Shown: piece by piece, positions 47,055-58,880 of the stretch
Layout of the letters: every line of letters starts with the position of its first letter
Numbering within the stretch: the first letter of the stretch is position 1
From: Mimachlamys varia
Lineage: Eukaryota; Mollusca; Bivalvia; Pectinida; Pectinidae
NCBI GenBank assembly: GCA_947623455.1
Contig: OX392527.1
Coordinates: forward strand, 9,730,001-9,794,000
Direction: 5' to 3'
Length of the DNA stretch: 64,000 bases
Notes under the pieces: model-generated
Seen by the model: the letters and a program-made list of their open reading frames with translations, nothing else
What the model was told of the DNA's origin: nothing
The model's database searches: none
Translations under genes and position numbers: made by a program

Positions 47055-48921
47055 GATATTTAACATTCATTGCAATACCATCATGTTTTGTTGTACAGAT
47101 ATTAACATGTAAGTTATTATTTATATCAACATCATTACATAGACAACATTTATGCCTGTTTATCATGGGATACAAGATTTTTACTTATTACAGCTAGCTT
47201 TGCTAAATATTTACAAATAAGGTCTGTGATTCATATTTGCTCATATCAAGTTTTATTTTCAAAATTTTGCATAAATAATGTGATCAGCAATTTAAATCAT
47301 AACAAGCTTGCAAGTGCTGCTATGAACAAATGCTATGGCGAAGAAACAAATCTTATAATGTCTACTAGAAGTGGTTTGGTGTGTGTTAATCCTTAGGGTA
47401 AGGGAGATAACTAGGTTTAGTTTTAGGACATTTGTCTCTTGGTGCGTATATAATTATAAAATACAGGAATAGACATGTACATGTGTCTGAAATAAAGGAT
47501 CCGTGTTGAGGACAAATATTTGGAAATCTTAGAGTATTACATTCCGTTGGGTTGAAAGTATATGTAAAGCATCACCAAAGTGTTCATGTGATTCCGGTGT
47601 GGTGATTAGTGTAAGTATGGTGACTGCTACACTCTGTGTAAGTGTGGTGATTAGTGTAAGTATGGTGACTGCTTCACTCTGAGTAAGTGTGGTGATTATA
47701 TCCAAATCAAAAGTTACGAAAAAGACCAGAAGACCAGCACTTCCTGTGTAGATCACACAGGACACCAGAGTCTTTTTGAGCAAACTTCATTTCATAAGAT
47801 ATTGTCATCTTCATTGCTGTTCTTTCTGTTTATGTGTAAATTTCCAAATGACATGATGGCAATTTTGATTGTAGAACTGTTTTACTGTCAGGAGGTATCA
47901 TACCTATTTAGTAGATTACATTGTATACTTGCTGAGGTTCCCACAACCATGTAAGTTAGTGTTTTAACTGAAAATAAACGACATAATTGTAGTAAGAATT
48001 GGGGATCACCTTAAAAATTTGATGATATTAAAGAACTTTATAATAACTTATATTTATCAACAAGCATGTGTCTAAATTGGATTGAAATTATGATCATACT
48101 TTTATATGACTTAAACCAGCTCTGTAATGTTAAACCCTAGTCAGCTACTTCAGCTGTTATGCATTTATACATATATTTGACGCCTATAATGGATCTCTAG
48201 TCAGTTAATGTGTTATACCCTAGCTATAGCTGACTACACAAGTCAGCTCTGGTCAGACACTCAAATACATCATGTGGCATTGTGAAATATGAAACGCTTT
48301 ATTTTCTGAAGAAAATCTTGAAATGATGTTTGACCTGGTTGAATGAAATTTTAGTGATGTATTATTGTAAATACATCTTTTTTGTATTAAGATTGTTTTT
48401 GTGTTTTTTTAATCTAATTTATGTTTCCTTGTGTAAAATATCATTTTCAAGGTACATTACTTGTATCAAAAGATTTTTTAGAGAATGTTTAACATTGGAA
48501 AGGCTGTTTAACTTTGTTTGCGATGTAATTCTGTGGCAGGACCTCCTGGTTATTTTGATATAGAGTACTTTTGATGTGTTAGAGTTGTTAACAATTTTGG
48601 CCACAGAGTAGATAGTTGATAACATGATGTGGTTGAACTTTTGTTGTGAACTTATTTCATTATAGAATTGGAGAGTAATCTCTGTGAGCTGTAAACATTT
48701 TAATTGGTGTTTATATCCACTTGTGTATTGATCACTTTAGATTGTCAAACCTTTGGTTCCTTAACTTTAGCGTTTCATTCCTTGTAAATGACATTGAAAT
48801 AGACATGGTGTAAAATGATTTAAAATATATCTTGATTATAAAGACTTCATTTAACACTGCAATATGTAAAAGATAAAAACTTACAGATTATGACATACCT
48901 CCTGGTATTGTGTTCAAAACG
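47055..48921. other. Probable 3' UTR and flank of gene 1
   Basis: Unique AT-rich sequence. A 45-bp unit (GTGTGGTGATTAGTGTAAGT + ATGGTGACTGCT...) is repeated about 2.3 times at 47597-47700. No further coding region recognised. Confidence 0.45.
47491..47496 (+). terminator. Candidate polyadenylation signal AATAAA for gene 1
   Basis: AATAAA about 1 kb after the gene 1 stop codon, followed by the G/T-containing GTGTTGAGG. Another AATAAA lies at about 47973 and one at 54561, so the real 3' end is undecided. Confidence 0.35.
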
Positions 48922-49090
48922 TTGCCATGGTATCATCAGTGCCGTGGTATCATCATTGCCTTGGTATCATCATTGCCATGGTATCATCATTGCCTTGGTA
49001 TCATCATTGCCATGGTATCCCCATTGCCATGGTATCCCCATTGCCATGGTATCCCCATTGCCATGGTATCATCATTGCCATGGTATCATC
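48922..49090. repeat. 17-bp tandem repeat, about ten copies
   Basis: Unit CCATGGTATCATCATTG, with CCTTGG and TCCCCATTG variants. Confidence 0.95.
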
Positions 49091-49311
49091 AATTCTACTA
49101 ACATGATCGCCTGTATAAACCAAATATGATCTGATCATGTCCTAGTTGTAGTAGAACTTATAAACAATTTATCACACATCAGTATGCATAATTTGTGCAG
49201 TGGATAGATATTCAGACAAATCTGTAACCTACCATTGCTGGGAATTAATATAAATACATTCCAAATACATTCAGACAAGACCATGCCTACATCTCCATAG
49301 AAATGGCATAA

Positions 49312-49390
49312 GTCAAATGGCATTGGTCAAATGGCATCGGTCAAATGACATCAGTCAAATGACATCGGTCAAATGACATCGGTCAATTCA
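49312..49390. repeat. 14-bp tandem repeat, about five copies
   Basis: Unit GTCAAATGACATCG, with GGCAT and TTG variants in the first copies. Confidence 0.9.
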
Positions 49391-50764
49391 ACCGAAATGC
49401 CCAGTCCCATTTTGTAACACTCAGTAGTTGGCAAAAATGCATCAGAAGAAGGAGCATATAGACATCAGTATTATTTCATTCACATCTAATCAGCTGATAG
49501 TTATACATATAAATGCTGCACCTTGGTTTATTTGTGAAGTTTGTTTTTGAGATTTTTGAAGTGTGTTTTGTTTTGGGTCTGTTTGAGACTGTGTCTTTAG
49601 ATATGTAGTATGTAATATGTTCAGTACAGGTAGGTTAGGCTTTTTCAGGGTGTAGTGGACACACCACCTTGAGAAACTTCAGTCTCGTTTACTTTAAGTA
49701 CTGATAATTAAGAAAATTTATCCCGGAAATAGGTTGTGACATTTGTCATGTTGAGGACTAAATAACAGGGTGGAGCCAGACCCAGACATCAAACATTTTA
49801 TTCATTTTTTGATTTTCGTGGACATATCAGATTTTTCGTTAACTGCAAACTGACCAAGGCGGGAAGTGCTTTATTTGAGCTTGGAATTTTGCATATTGCT
49901 GCAGGAAAATATTATTTTGTTTTAAAGTAATTTTTCTGATAACCAGAAATGTGTTGCAATTGGTTTGGTATATTCACATTTTGATATATCTTTGTATTTA
50001 TTTGTCTGTGACAGATAACTTATTCACTGTTGTATAAGTAAAGTGGCCGGTGGGTTTACTGGCTATTGGTGTGCCTTTCTCTGTCAATGTGATATCCTAT
50101 GTAGGAGAAGATGGAGATTATAAGTAACTACGCATACATATGCAACTGCAATCAAGTCTGTTGTATTTTCTTTTGATCATCGCTACAGAGATTTATAGCA
50201 ATATATGTTACATCTGTTCCGTTATACCCTTTGCTGTGCTGTAGGTAATTACCCAGAATTCTGTGTTTTCTCTTCCGATTCATTTGGCATTTCCTTTAGT
50301 GATCTTTCTCAAACATAATCATAGAAATATACATGTACCAGTTCATTTTATTTTCATAACGTCTTAAACATAAATTCAAGTGTTTGTGTGGTCACAATCT
50401 TATCATTGAATCTAAGTTCGGACCAAACTTTATATCTGTACATTTTGTATGTATCATTTGCTCAAAGAATTTGTGGAAGGTTTTAAGCAGATCACATTGG
50501 GCAAAGCGATTCCAAAACAAAATTGCACTGCACCTCACTTAAATGAATTATGAGATATGTGTTACTGAAAGTACTTTTCTTTTTCTCTTAAAACATCTTT
50601 TTCATTATTTTTTGTTTGCATTGCTACGTTAAATCGATGGTTGTGACATCTGATTTCAAGTTAAAATGTACATGGTTTAGATACAATTTTACCAGTAGAA
50701 TGAAATTGAAACTTCTCATGTCGGGGTCCATTGGAGAGTTGCCTAAGAGTACTATTCACATGTG
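49391..50764. other. Unique sequence between arrays
   Basis: Non-repetitive AT-rich sequence; no exon, RNA gene or element recognised. Confidence 0.5.
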
Positions 50765-53480
50765 GTTAGTCTGACCTTACATATGTTCAGTGGTATCACG
50801 GGTCATAATGGACTTACGATGACTGACCTTACACATGTTCAGTGGTATCACGGGTTGTAATGGACTTACGATGACTGACCTTACACATGTTCAGTGGTAT
50901 CATGGGTTGTAATGGACTTACGATGACTGACCTTACACATGTTCAGTGGTATCACGGGTCGTAATGTACTGACGATGACTGACCTTACACATGTTCAGTG
51001 GTATCACGGGTCGTAATGGACTGATGATGACTGACCTTACACATGTTCAGTGGTATCGTGGGTCGTAATGGACTGATGATGGCTGACCTTACACATGTTC
51101 AGTGGTATCGGGGGTCGTAATGGACTTACAATGACTGACCTAACACATGTTCAGTGGTATCACGGGTCGTAATGTACTGATGATGACTGACCTTACACAT
51201 GTTCAGTGGTATCACGGGTCGTAATGGACTTACGATGACTGACCTTACACATGTTTAGTGGTATCACAGGTCATAATGGACTGATGATGAGTGACCTTAC
51301 ACATGTTCAGTGGTATCACAGGTCGTAATGGACTTACGATGACTGACCTTACACATTTACAGTGGTATCACAGGTCGTAATGGACTGACGATGACTGACC
51401 TTACACATGTTCAGTGGTATCACGGGTCGTAATGGACTTACGATGACTGACCTTACACATGTTCAGTGGTATCACAGGTCGTAATGGACTGATGATGACT
51501 GTTCTTACACATGTTCAGTGGTATCACAGGTCGTAATGGACTTATGATGACTGACCTTACACATGTTCAGTGGTATCACAGGTCGTAATGGACTGATGAT
51601 GACTGACCTTACACATGTTCAGTGGTATCACGGGTCGTAATGGACTGATGATGACTGACCTTACACATGTTCATTGGTATCGTGGGTCGTAATGGACTGA
51701 TGATGACGACTGACCTTACACATGTTCAGTGGTATCACAGGTCGTAATGGACTAACGATGACTGACCTTACACATGTTCAGTGGTATCACGGGTCGTAAT
51801 GGACTTACGATGACTGACCTTACACATGTTCAGTGGTATCACGGGTCGTAATGGACTGATGATGACTGACCTTACACATGTTCAGTGGTATCACGGGTCG
51901 TAATGGACTTACGATGATTAACCTTACACATGTTCAGTGGTATCATGGGTCGTAATGGACTTACGATGACTGACCTTACACATGTTCAGTGGTATCACGG
52001 GTCGTAATGGACTTATGATGACTGACCTTACACATGTTCAGTGGTATCACGGGTCGTAATGGACTTACGATGACTGACCTTACACATGTTCAGTGGTATC
52101 ACGGGTCGTAATGGACTTATGATGACTGACCTTACACATGTTCAGTGGTATCACGGGTTGTAATAGACATACGATGACTGACCTTACACATGTTCAGTGG
52201 TATCGTGGGTCGTAATGGACTTACGATGACTGACCTTACACATGTTCAGTGGTATCGTGGGTGGTAATGGACTTACGATGACTGACCTTACACATGTTCA
52301 GTGGTATCACGGGTCGTAATGGACTTACGATGACTGACCTTACACATGTTCAGTGGTATCACGGGTCGTAATGGACTTACGATGGCTGACCTTACACATG
52401 TTCAGTGGTATCGGGGGTCGTAATGGACTGACGATGACTGACCTTACACATGTTCAGTGGTATCACGGGTCGTAATGGGCTTACGATGGCTGACCTTACA
52501 CATGTTCAGTGGTATCGTGGGTCGTAATGGACTTACGATGACTGACCTTACACATGTTCAGTGGTATCGTGGGTGGTAATGGACTTACGATGACTGACCT
52601 TACACATGTTCAGTGGTATCGTTGGTTGTAATGGACTTACGATGACTGACCTTACACACATTCAGTGGTATCGTGGGTCGTAATGGACTTACGATGACTG
52701 ACCTTACACATGTTCAGTGGTATTGGGGGTCGTAATGGACTGACGATGACTGACCTTACACATGTTCAGTGGTGTCAAGGGTAGTAATGGGCTTACGATG
52801 GCTGACCTTACACATGTTCAGTGGTATCGGGGGTCGTAATGGACTTACGATGACTGACCTTACACATGTTCAGTGGTATCACGGGTCGTAATGGACTTAC
52901 GATGACTGACCTTACACATGTTCAGTGGTATCACGGGTCGTAATGGACTTACGATGGCTGACCTTACACATGTTCAGTGGTATCGGGGGTCGTAATGGAC
53001 TGACGATGACTGACCTTACACATGTTCAGTGGTATCACGGGTCGTAATGGGCTTACGATGGCTGACCTTACACATGTTCAGTGGTATCGGGGGTCGTAAT
53101 GGACTTACGATGGCTGACCTTACACATGTTCAGTGGTATCGGGGGTCGTAATGGACTTACGATGACTGACCTTACACATGTTCAGTGGTATCGTGGGTCG
53201 TAATGGACATACAATGACTGACCTTACACATGTTCAGTGGTATCGTGGGTCGTAATGGACATACAATGACTGACCTTACACATGTTCAGTGGTATCGTGG
53301 GTCGTAATGGACATACAATGACTGACCTTACACATGTTCAGTGGTATCGTGGGTCTTAATGGACTTACGATGACTGACCTTACACATGTTCAGTGGTATC
53401 ACGGGTCGTAATGGACTTACGATGACTGACCTTACACATGTTCAGTGGTATCATGGGTCGTAATGGACATACGATGTCAT
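50765..53480. repeat. 52-bp minisatellite, about 52 copies
   Basis: Units contain GACTGACCTTACACATGTTC, AGTGGTATCACGGGTCGTAA and TGGACTTACGAT. Variation concentrates at the CpG positions (CACGGG / CACAGG / CATGGG; TCGTAA / TTGTAA; ACGATG / ATGATG) and at a CACGGG / CGTGGG / CGGGGG block. Confidence 0.97.
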
Positions 53481-53924
53481 GCATTGCGTATATAGATAGA
53501 ATGGTATTTTGATTTTATTTTTAGAATTTTTGTGACTTTTATACATCTACATAATAATGTAAACATGATCGTTTCTTATATCACTTTTGTTTTCAAACTA
53601 TCTGACCATGGGAGTCATTACTATTACGATTGTGATGCTTAACATGAATCCTAGTTTAAGAATTTCAGTAAAAGACAATTCTCTATGTAGCATACTGACT
53701 TAACAACTTTTAACAAGTACAAATGTAAACAAAAGTGATGTGGAGCTGTCGTAATTTGAGACATGCTGTGGTACGGAATGTCTTTATGGACTTTAGGACA
53801 AAGTTGGTGGTATAAAAAAACTTAAACATTTCAGACAAAGTAGGTCATGAAGAGCTATGTGTTATAGTCCAGTAAAATGTTCACACATGAAATGGACAGA
53901 GCAGTGTAACTGAAGGTTGTGTAC
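53481..53924. other. Unique sequence
   Basis: Short non-repetitive spacer between the 52-bp and 74-bp arrays. Nothing recognised. Confidence 0.5.
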
Positions 53925-54490
53925 GACTGGAACTTTATCTATTATCAGACAGGTCCCAGTCCTTTGTACAGCTGTGACACTTTTACAGGGACTGGAACTC
54001 TCACATCTTTATCTATTATCAGACAGTTCCCAGTCCTTTGTACAGCTGTGACACTTTTACAGGGACTGGAACTGTCACATCTTTATCTATTATCAGACAG
54101 TTCCCAGTCCTTTGTACAGCTGTGACACTCCTACAGGGACTGGAACTGTCACATCTTGATCTATTATCAGACAGTTCCCAGTCCTTTGTACAGCTGTGAC
54201 ACTCCTACAGGCACTGGAACTGTCACATCTTGATCTGTTATCAGACAGTTCCCAGTCCTTTGTACAGCTGTGACACTCCTACAGGGACGGGAACTGTCAC
54301 ATCTTGATCTATTATCAGACAGTTCCCAGTCCTTTGTACAGCTGTGACACTTTTACAGGGACTGGAACTGTCACATCTTGATCTATTATCAGACAGTTCC
54401 CAGTCCTTTGTACAGCTGTGACACTTTTACAGGGACTGGAACTGTCACATCTTGATCTATTATCAGACAGTTCCCAGTCCTTTGTACAGT
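53925..54490. repeat. 74-bp minisatellite, about 7.5 copies, each able to form a hairpin
   Basis: Units contain GGGACTGGAACTGTCACATC, ATTATCAGACAGTTCCCAGT and CCTTTGTACAGCTGTGACAC. GGACTGGAACTGTC and GACAGTTCCCAGTCC within each unit are inverse complements apart from one bulged base. The array lies near the convergent 3' ends of the two genes. Confidence 0.95.
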
Positions 54491-54560
54491 ATTTATGTCC
54501 CAGTCTGTAGCCATAAGTACAAATGTATGTCTTGTTTTAGTTGTTGTGATTTTTTGTTGA

Positions 54561-54596
54561 AATAAAGAGGCAGTTTGCAGAACACAAATCTTTATT
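54561..54596. terminator. Opposed polyadenylation signals between convergent genes
   Basis: AATAAA on the plus strand at 54561-54566 faces AATAAA on the minus strand at 54596-54591, about 25 bp apart. The minus signal is about 490 nt beyond the stop of gene 2 and is followed (minus sense) by the GU-rich GATTTGTGTTCTG, so it is a good candidate 3' end for gene 2. Use of the plus signal by gene 1 would require a very long 3' UTR and is less certain. Confidence 0.45.
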
Positions 54597-55089
54597 GTTA
54601 TTGAGAGTTACATTCATGTAGTCACACAGACACTTTGAAGTTTTGAAACAGTTGGAAATGTTTAACAATGTGGTGGAAACAATCGGATACCTAGTATACA
54701 GACACCTTTGAGTAACTGTGTAGAAACTAGACAACACTATAGAGCATGTCTCTCATTTAGCTCTTTTAGAGTATGCATTTAAGGTCTTTAACAAGTTAAT
54801 GTCCAGACTTTTTAAGACCTCACAGATCATGTATGCTTTATAAACCTCTTACTTGTGGCTTACATTTGTATATAGTTGAGCCTTTTTAAGACCTCGTATA
54901 GATTAAGTATGCTTTATAAACCTCTTACTTCTGGCATACATTTGTATATAGTCGTATGTACATATTCGATTTCCTTACACACATAAATAACCTTTTCTGC
55001 TACTTTAAGAACTGTGACTGTTAGCTACAGTAGATCGGTCCCAGTGGTCCATTTTCACTAAGTTATACTGTCGTGGGTGCTTTGTAACT
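54597..55089 (-). other. Probable 3' UTR of gene 2
   Basis: Unique apart from two copies of a roughly 75-bp block (CTTTTTAAGACCTC...GCTTTATAAACCTCTTACTT) at about 54808 and 54885. It follows the gene 2 stop codon in the minus sense and leads to the AATAAA at 54596-54591. Confidence 0.5.
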
Positions 55090-55185
55090 TTAGCTGCTCT
55101 GCAGAGGAACACCTGATGAATATATCTTGTCTATTAAGAAGTCCATCATACATGTTGGAAGTATGTCCCTCAGTCTGGCCAGTAT
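55090..55185 (-). CDS. Gene 2 terminal exon: C-terminus of SDR9C-type dehydrogenase
   Basis: On the minus strand, TGTAATACTTTCAG is followed by ATA CTG GCC, encoding ILARLRDILPTCMMDFLIDK then IYSSGVPLQSS and TAA (55092-55090). It joins in phase 0 to the donor after Cys at 61915. The pattern of a short hydrophobic helix with L-P and an I-Y near the end resembles the C-termini of BDH1 and retinol dehydrogenases of the SDR9C group, where this segment packs against the membrane or caps the substrate site. The exon is separated from the rest of the gene by a 6729-bp intron occupied by two minisatellites. Confidence 0.85.
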   Translation of the reverse strand: MLARLRDILPTCMMDFLIDKIYSSGVPLQSS

Positions 55186-55499
55186 CTGAAAGTATTACAG
55201 ATCTGATATATCGACTACATTGAAATTATACATTACATGTATTTTGGTATAACACCAACGGATTCTATGTGGCGTTGTCTAAGTTCTTGATCCGACCTTT
55301 GGGAACAAAATCAAGTAATATTTGTACGATCGCCTTAAGAATCCAAATATGAGTTTGACAAGCAGCTTCCTAACTTTAAGTTCCGAAAAATTTGCTTTGA
55401 CTAACCATACCGTCATAATAAAAAAACGTTTTTAATATACGAATTATTTAATAATATCACAATAACATACAGCGGTGAAGGGTTCAAGTTTGTAAGAAC
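55186..55499. other. Unique intron sequence of gene 2
   Basis: Intron between the terminal exon and the 39-bp array; no features recognised. Confidence 0.6.
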
Positions 55500-58400
55500 A
55501 AATGTTCTTGACATACTGTTGTACAGGTTTGTATAAATAAATGACCTTGACGTACTGTTGTATAAATAAAGGACCTTGACGTACTGTTGTACAGGTTTGT
55601 ATAAATAAATGACCGTGACGTACTGATGTACATGTTTGTATAAAAAAATGACTTTGACGTATTGTTGTATAAATAAAGGACCTTGACGTACTGTTGTACA
55701 AGTTTGTATAAATAAATGACCTTGACCTACTGTTGTACAGGTTTGTATAAATAAATGACCTTGACGTACTGTTGTACAAGTTTGTATAAATAAAGGACCT
55801 TGACGTACTGTTGTACAAGTTTGTATAAATAAATGACCTTGACGTACTGTTGTACAGGTTTGAATCAATAAATGACCGTGACGTACTGATGTACATGTTT
55901 GTATAAATAAATGACCTTGACGTACTGATGTACAGGTTTGTATAAATAAATGACCTTGACGTACTGATGTACAGGTTTGTATAAATAAATGACTTTGACG
56001 TATTGTTAAAGGACCTTGACGTACTGTTGTACAAGTTTGTATAAATAAATGACCTTGACCTACTGTTGTACAGGTTTGTATAAATAAATGACCTTGACGT
56101 ACTGTTGTACAAGTTTGTATAAATAAAGGACCTTGACGTACTGTTGTACAAGTTTGTATAAATAAATGACCTTGACGTACTGTTGTACAGGTTTGAATCA
56201 ATAAATAACCGTGACGTACTGATGTACATGTTTGTATAAATAAATGACCTTGACGTACTGATGTACAGGTTTGTATAAATAAATGACCTTGACATACTGT
56301 TGTATAAATAAACGACTTTGACGTACTGTTGTACAAGTTTGTATAAATAAATGACCTTGACCTACTGTTGTACATGTTTGTATAAATAGATGACCGTGAC
56401 GTACTGTTGTACAAGTTTGTATAAATAAATGACTTTGACGTACTGTTGTACAAGTTTGTATAAATAGATGACCGTGACGTACTGTTGTACAAGTTTGTAT
56501 AAATAAATGACTTTGACGTACTGTTGTACAAGTTTGTATAAATAAATGACTTTGACGTACTGTTGTACAAGTTTGTATAAATAAATGACCTTGACGTACG
56601 TACTGTTGTACAGGTTTGTATAAATAAATGACCGTGACGTACTGTTGTACAAGTTTGTATAAATAAATGACCTTGACGTACGTACTGTTGTACAAGTTTG
56701 TATAAATAAATGACCTTGACGTACTGTTGTACAGGTTTGTATAAATAAATGACCGTGACGTACTGTTGTACAGGTTTGTATAAATAAATGACCTTGACGT
56801 ACGTACTGTTGTACAGGTTTGTATAAATAAATGACCTTGACGTACGTACTGTTGTATAAATAAATGACCGTGACGTACTGTTGTACAAGTTTGTATAATT
56901 AATTGACATTGACGTACGTACTGTTGTACAAGTTTGTATAAATAAATGACCTTGACGTACTGTTGTACAGGTTTGTATAAATAAATGACCTTGACGTACG
57001 TACTGTTGTATAAATAAATGACCGTGACGTACTGTTGTACAAGTTTGTATAAATAAATGACCTTGACGTACGTACTGTTGTACAGGTTTGTATAAATAAA
57101 TGACCGTGACGTACTGTTGTACAAGTTTGTATAAATAAATGACCTTGACGTACGTACTGTTGTACAGGTTTGTATAAATAAATGACCGTGACGTACTGTT
57201 GTACAAGTTTGTATAAATAAATGACTTTGACGTACTGTTGTACAAGTTTGTATAAATAAATGACCTTGACCTACTGTTGTACAAGTTTGTATAAATAAAT
57301 GACCGTGACGTACTGTTGTACAGGTTTGTATAAATAAATGACCTTGACGTACGTACTGTTGTATAAATAAATGACCGTGACGTACTGTTGTACAAGTTTG
57401 TATAAATAAATGACTTTGACGTACTGTTGTACAAGTTTGTATAAATAAATGACCTTGACCTACTGTTGTACAGGTTTGTATACATAAATGACTTTGACGT
57501 ACGGTTGTACAAGTTTGTATAAATAAATGACCTTGACGTACGTACTGTTGTACAAGTTTGTATAAATAAATGACCGTGACGTACTGTTGTACAAGTTTGT
57601 ATAAATAAATGACTTTGACGTACTGTTGTACAAGTTTGTATAAATAAATGACCTTGACCTACTGTTGTACAGGTTTGTATACATAAATGACTTTGACGTA
57701 CTGTTGTACAAGTTTGTATAAATAAATGACCTTGACGTACGTACTGTTGTACAAGTTTGTATAAATAAATGACCTTGACGTACGTACTGTTGTACAGGTT
57801 TGTATAAATAAATGACCGTGACGTACTGTTGTACAAGTTTGTATAAATAAATGACCTTGACGTACGTACTGTTGTACAAGTTTGTATAAATAAATGACCT
57901 TGACGTACTGTTGTACAGGTTTGTATAAATAAATGACCGTGACGTACTGTTGTACAGGTTTGTATAAATAAATGACCTTGACGTACGTACTGTTGTACAG
58001 GTTTGTATAAATAAATGACCTTGACGTACGTACTGTTGTATAAATAAATGACCGTGACGTACTGTTGTACAAGTTTGTATAAATAAATGACCTTGACGTA
58101 CGTACTGTTGTACAAGTTTGTATAAATAAATGACCTTGACGTACTGTTGTACAGGTTTGTATAAATAAATGACCGTGACGTACTGTTGTACAGGTTTGTA
58201 TAAATAAATGACCTTGACGTACGTACTGTTGTATAAATAAATGACCGTGACGTACTGTTGTACAAGTTTGTATAAATAAATGACCTTGACGTACGTACTG
58301 TTGTACAGGTTTGTATAAATAAATGACCGTGACGTACTGTTGTACAAGTTTGTATAAATAAATGACCTTGACGTACGTACTGTTGTACAGGTTTGTATAA

Positions 58401-58880
58401 ATAAATGACCGTGACGTACTGTTGTACAAGTTTGTATAAATAAATGACTTTGACGTACTGTTGTACAAGTTTGTATAAATAAATGACCTTGACCTACTGT
58501 TGTACAGGTTTGTATAAATAAATGACCGTGACGTACTGTTGTACAGGTTTGTATAAATAAATGACCTTGACGTACGTACTGTTGTATAAATAAATGACCG
58601 TGACGTACTGTTGTACAAGTTTGTATAAATAAATGACCTTGACCTACTGTTGTACATGTTTGTATAAATAAATGACCGTGACGTACTGTTGTACATGTTT
58701 GTATAAATAAATGACCTTGACGTACGTACTGTTGTATAAATAAATGACTTTGACGTACTGTTGTACAAGTTTGTATAAATAAATGATTTTGACGTACTGT
58801 TGTACAGGTTTGTATAAATAAATGACTTTGACGTACTGTTGTACAAGTTTTTATAGATAAATGACTTTGACATACTAATA
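55500..58880. repeat. 39/43-bp minisatellite in the last intron of gene 2
   Basis: About 85 units containing TGACGTACTGTTGTACAAGT and TTGTATAAATAAATGACC. Units vary in length by a GTAC insertion (ACGTACGTACTG, 43 bp) or by loss of the GTACAAGTTT part (about 25-29 bp). A block around 55677-56000 recurs with an offset of about 333 bp, marked by the rare TTTGAATCAATAAA at 55858 and 56191. Frames of up to 950 codons on the minus strand result from the 13-codon period. Confidence 0.97.
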
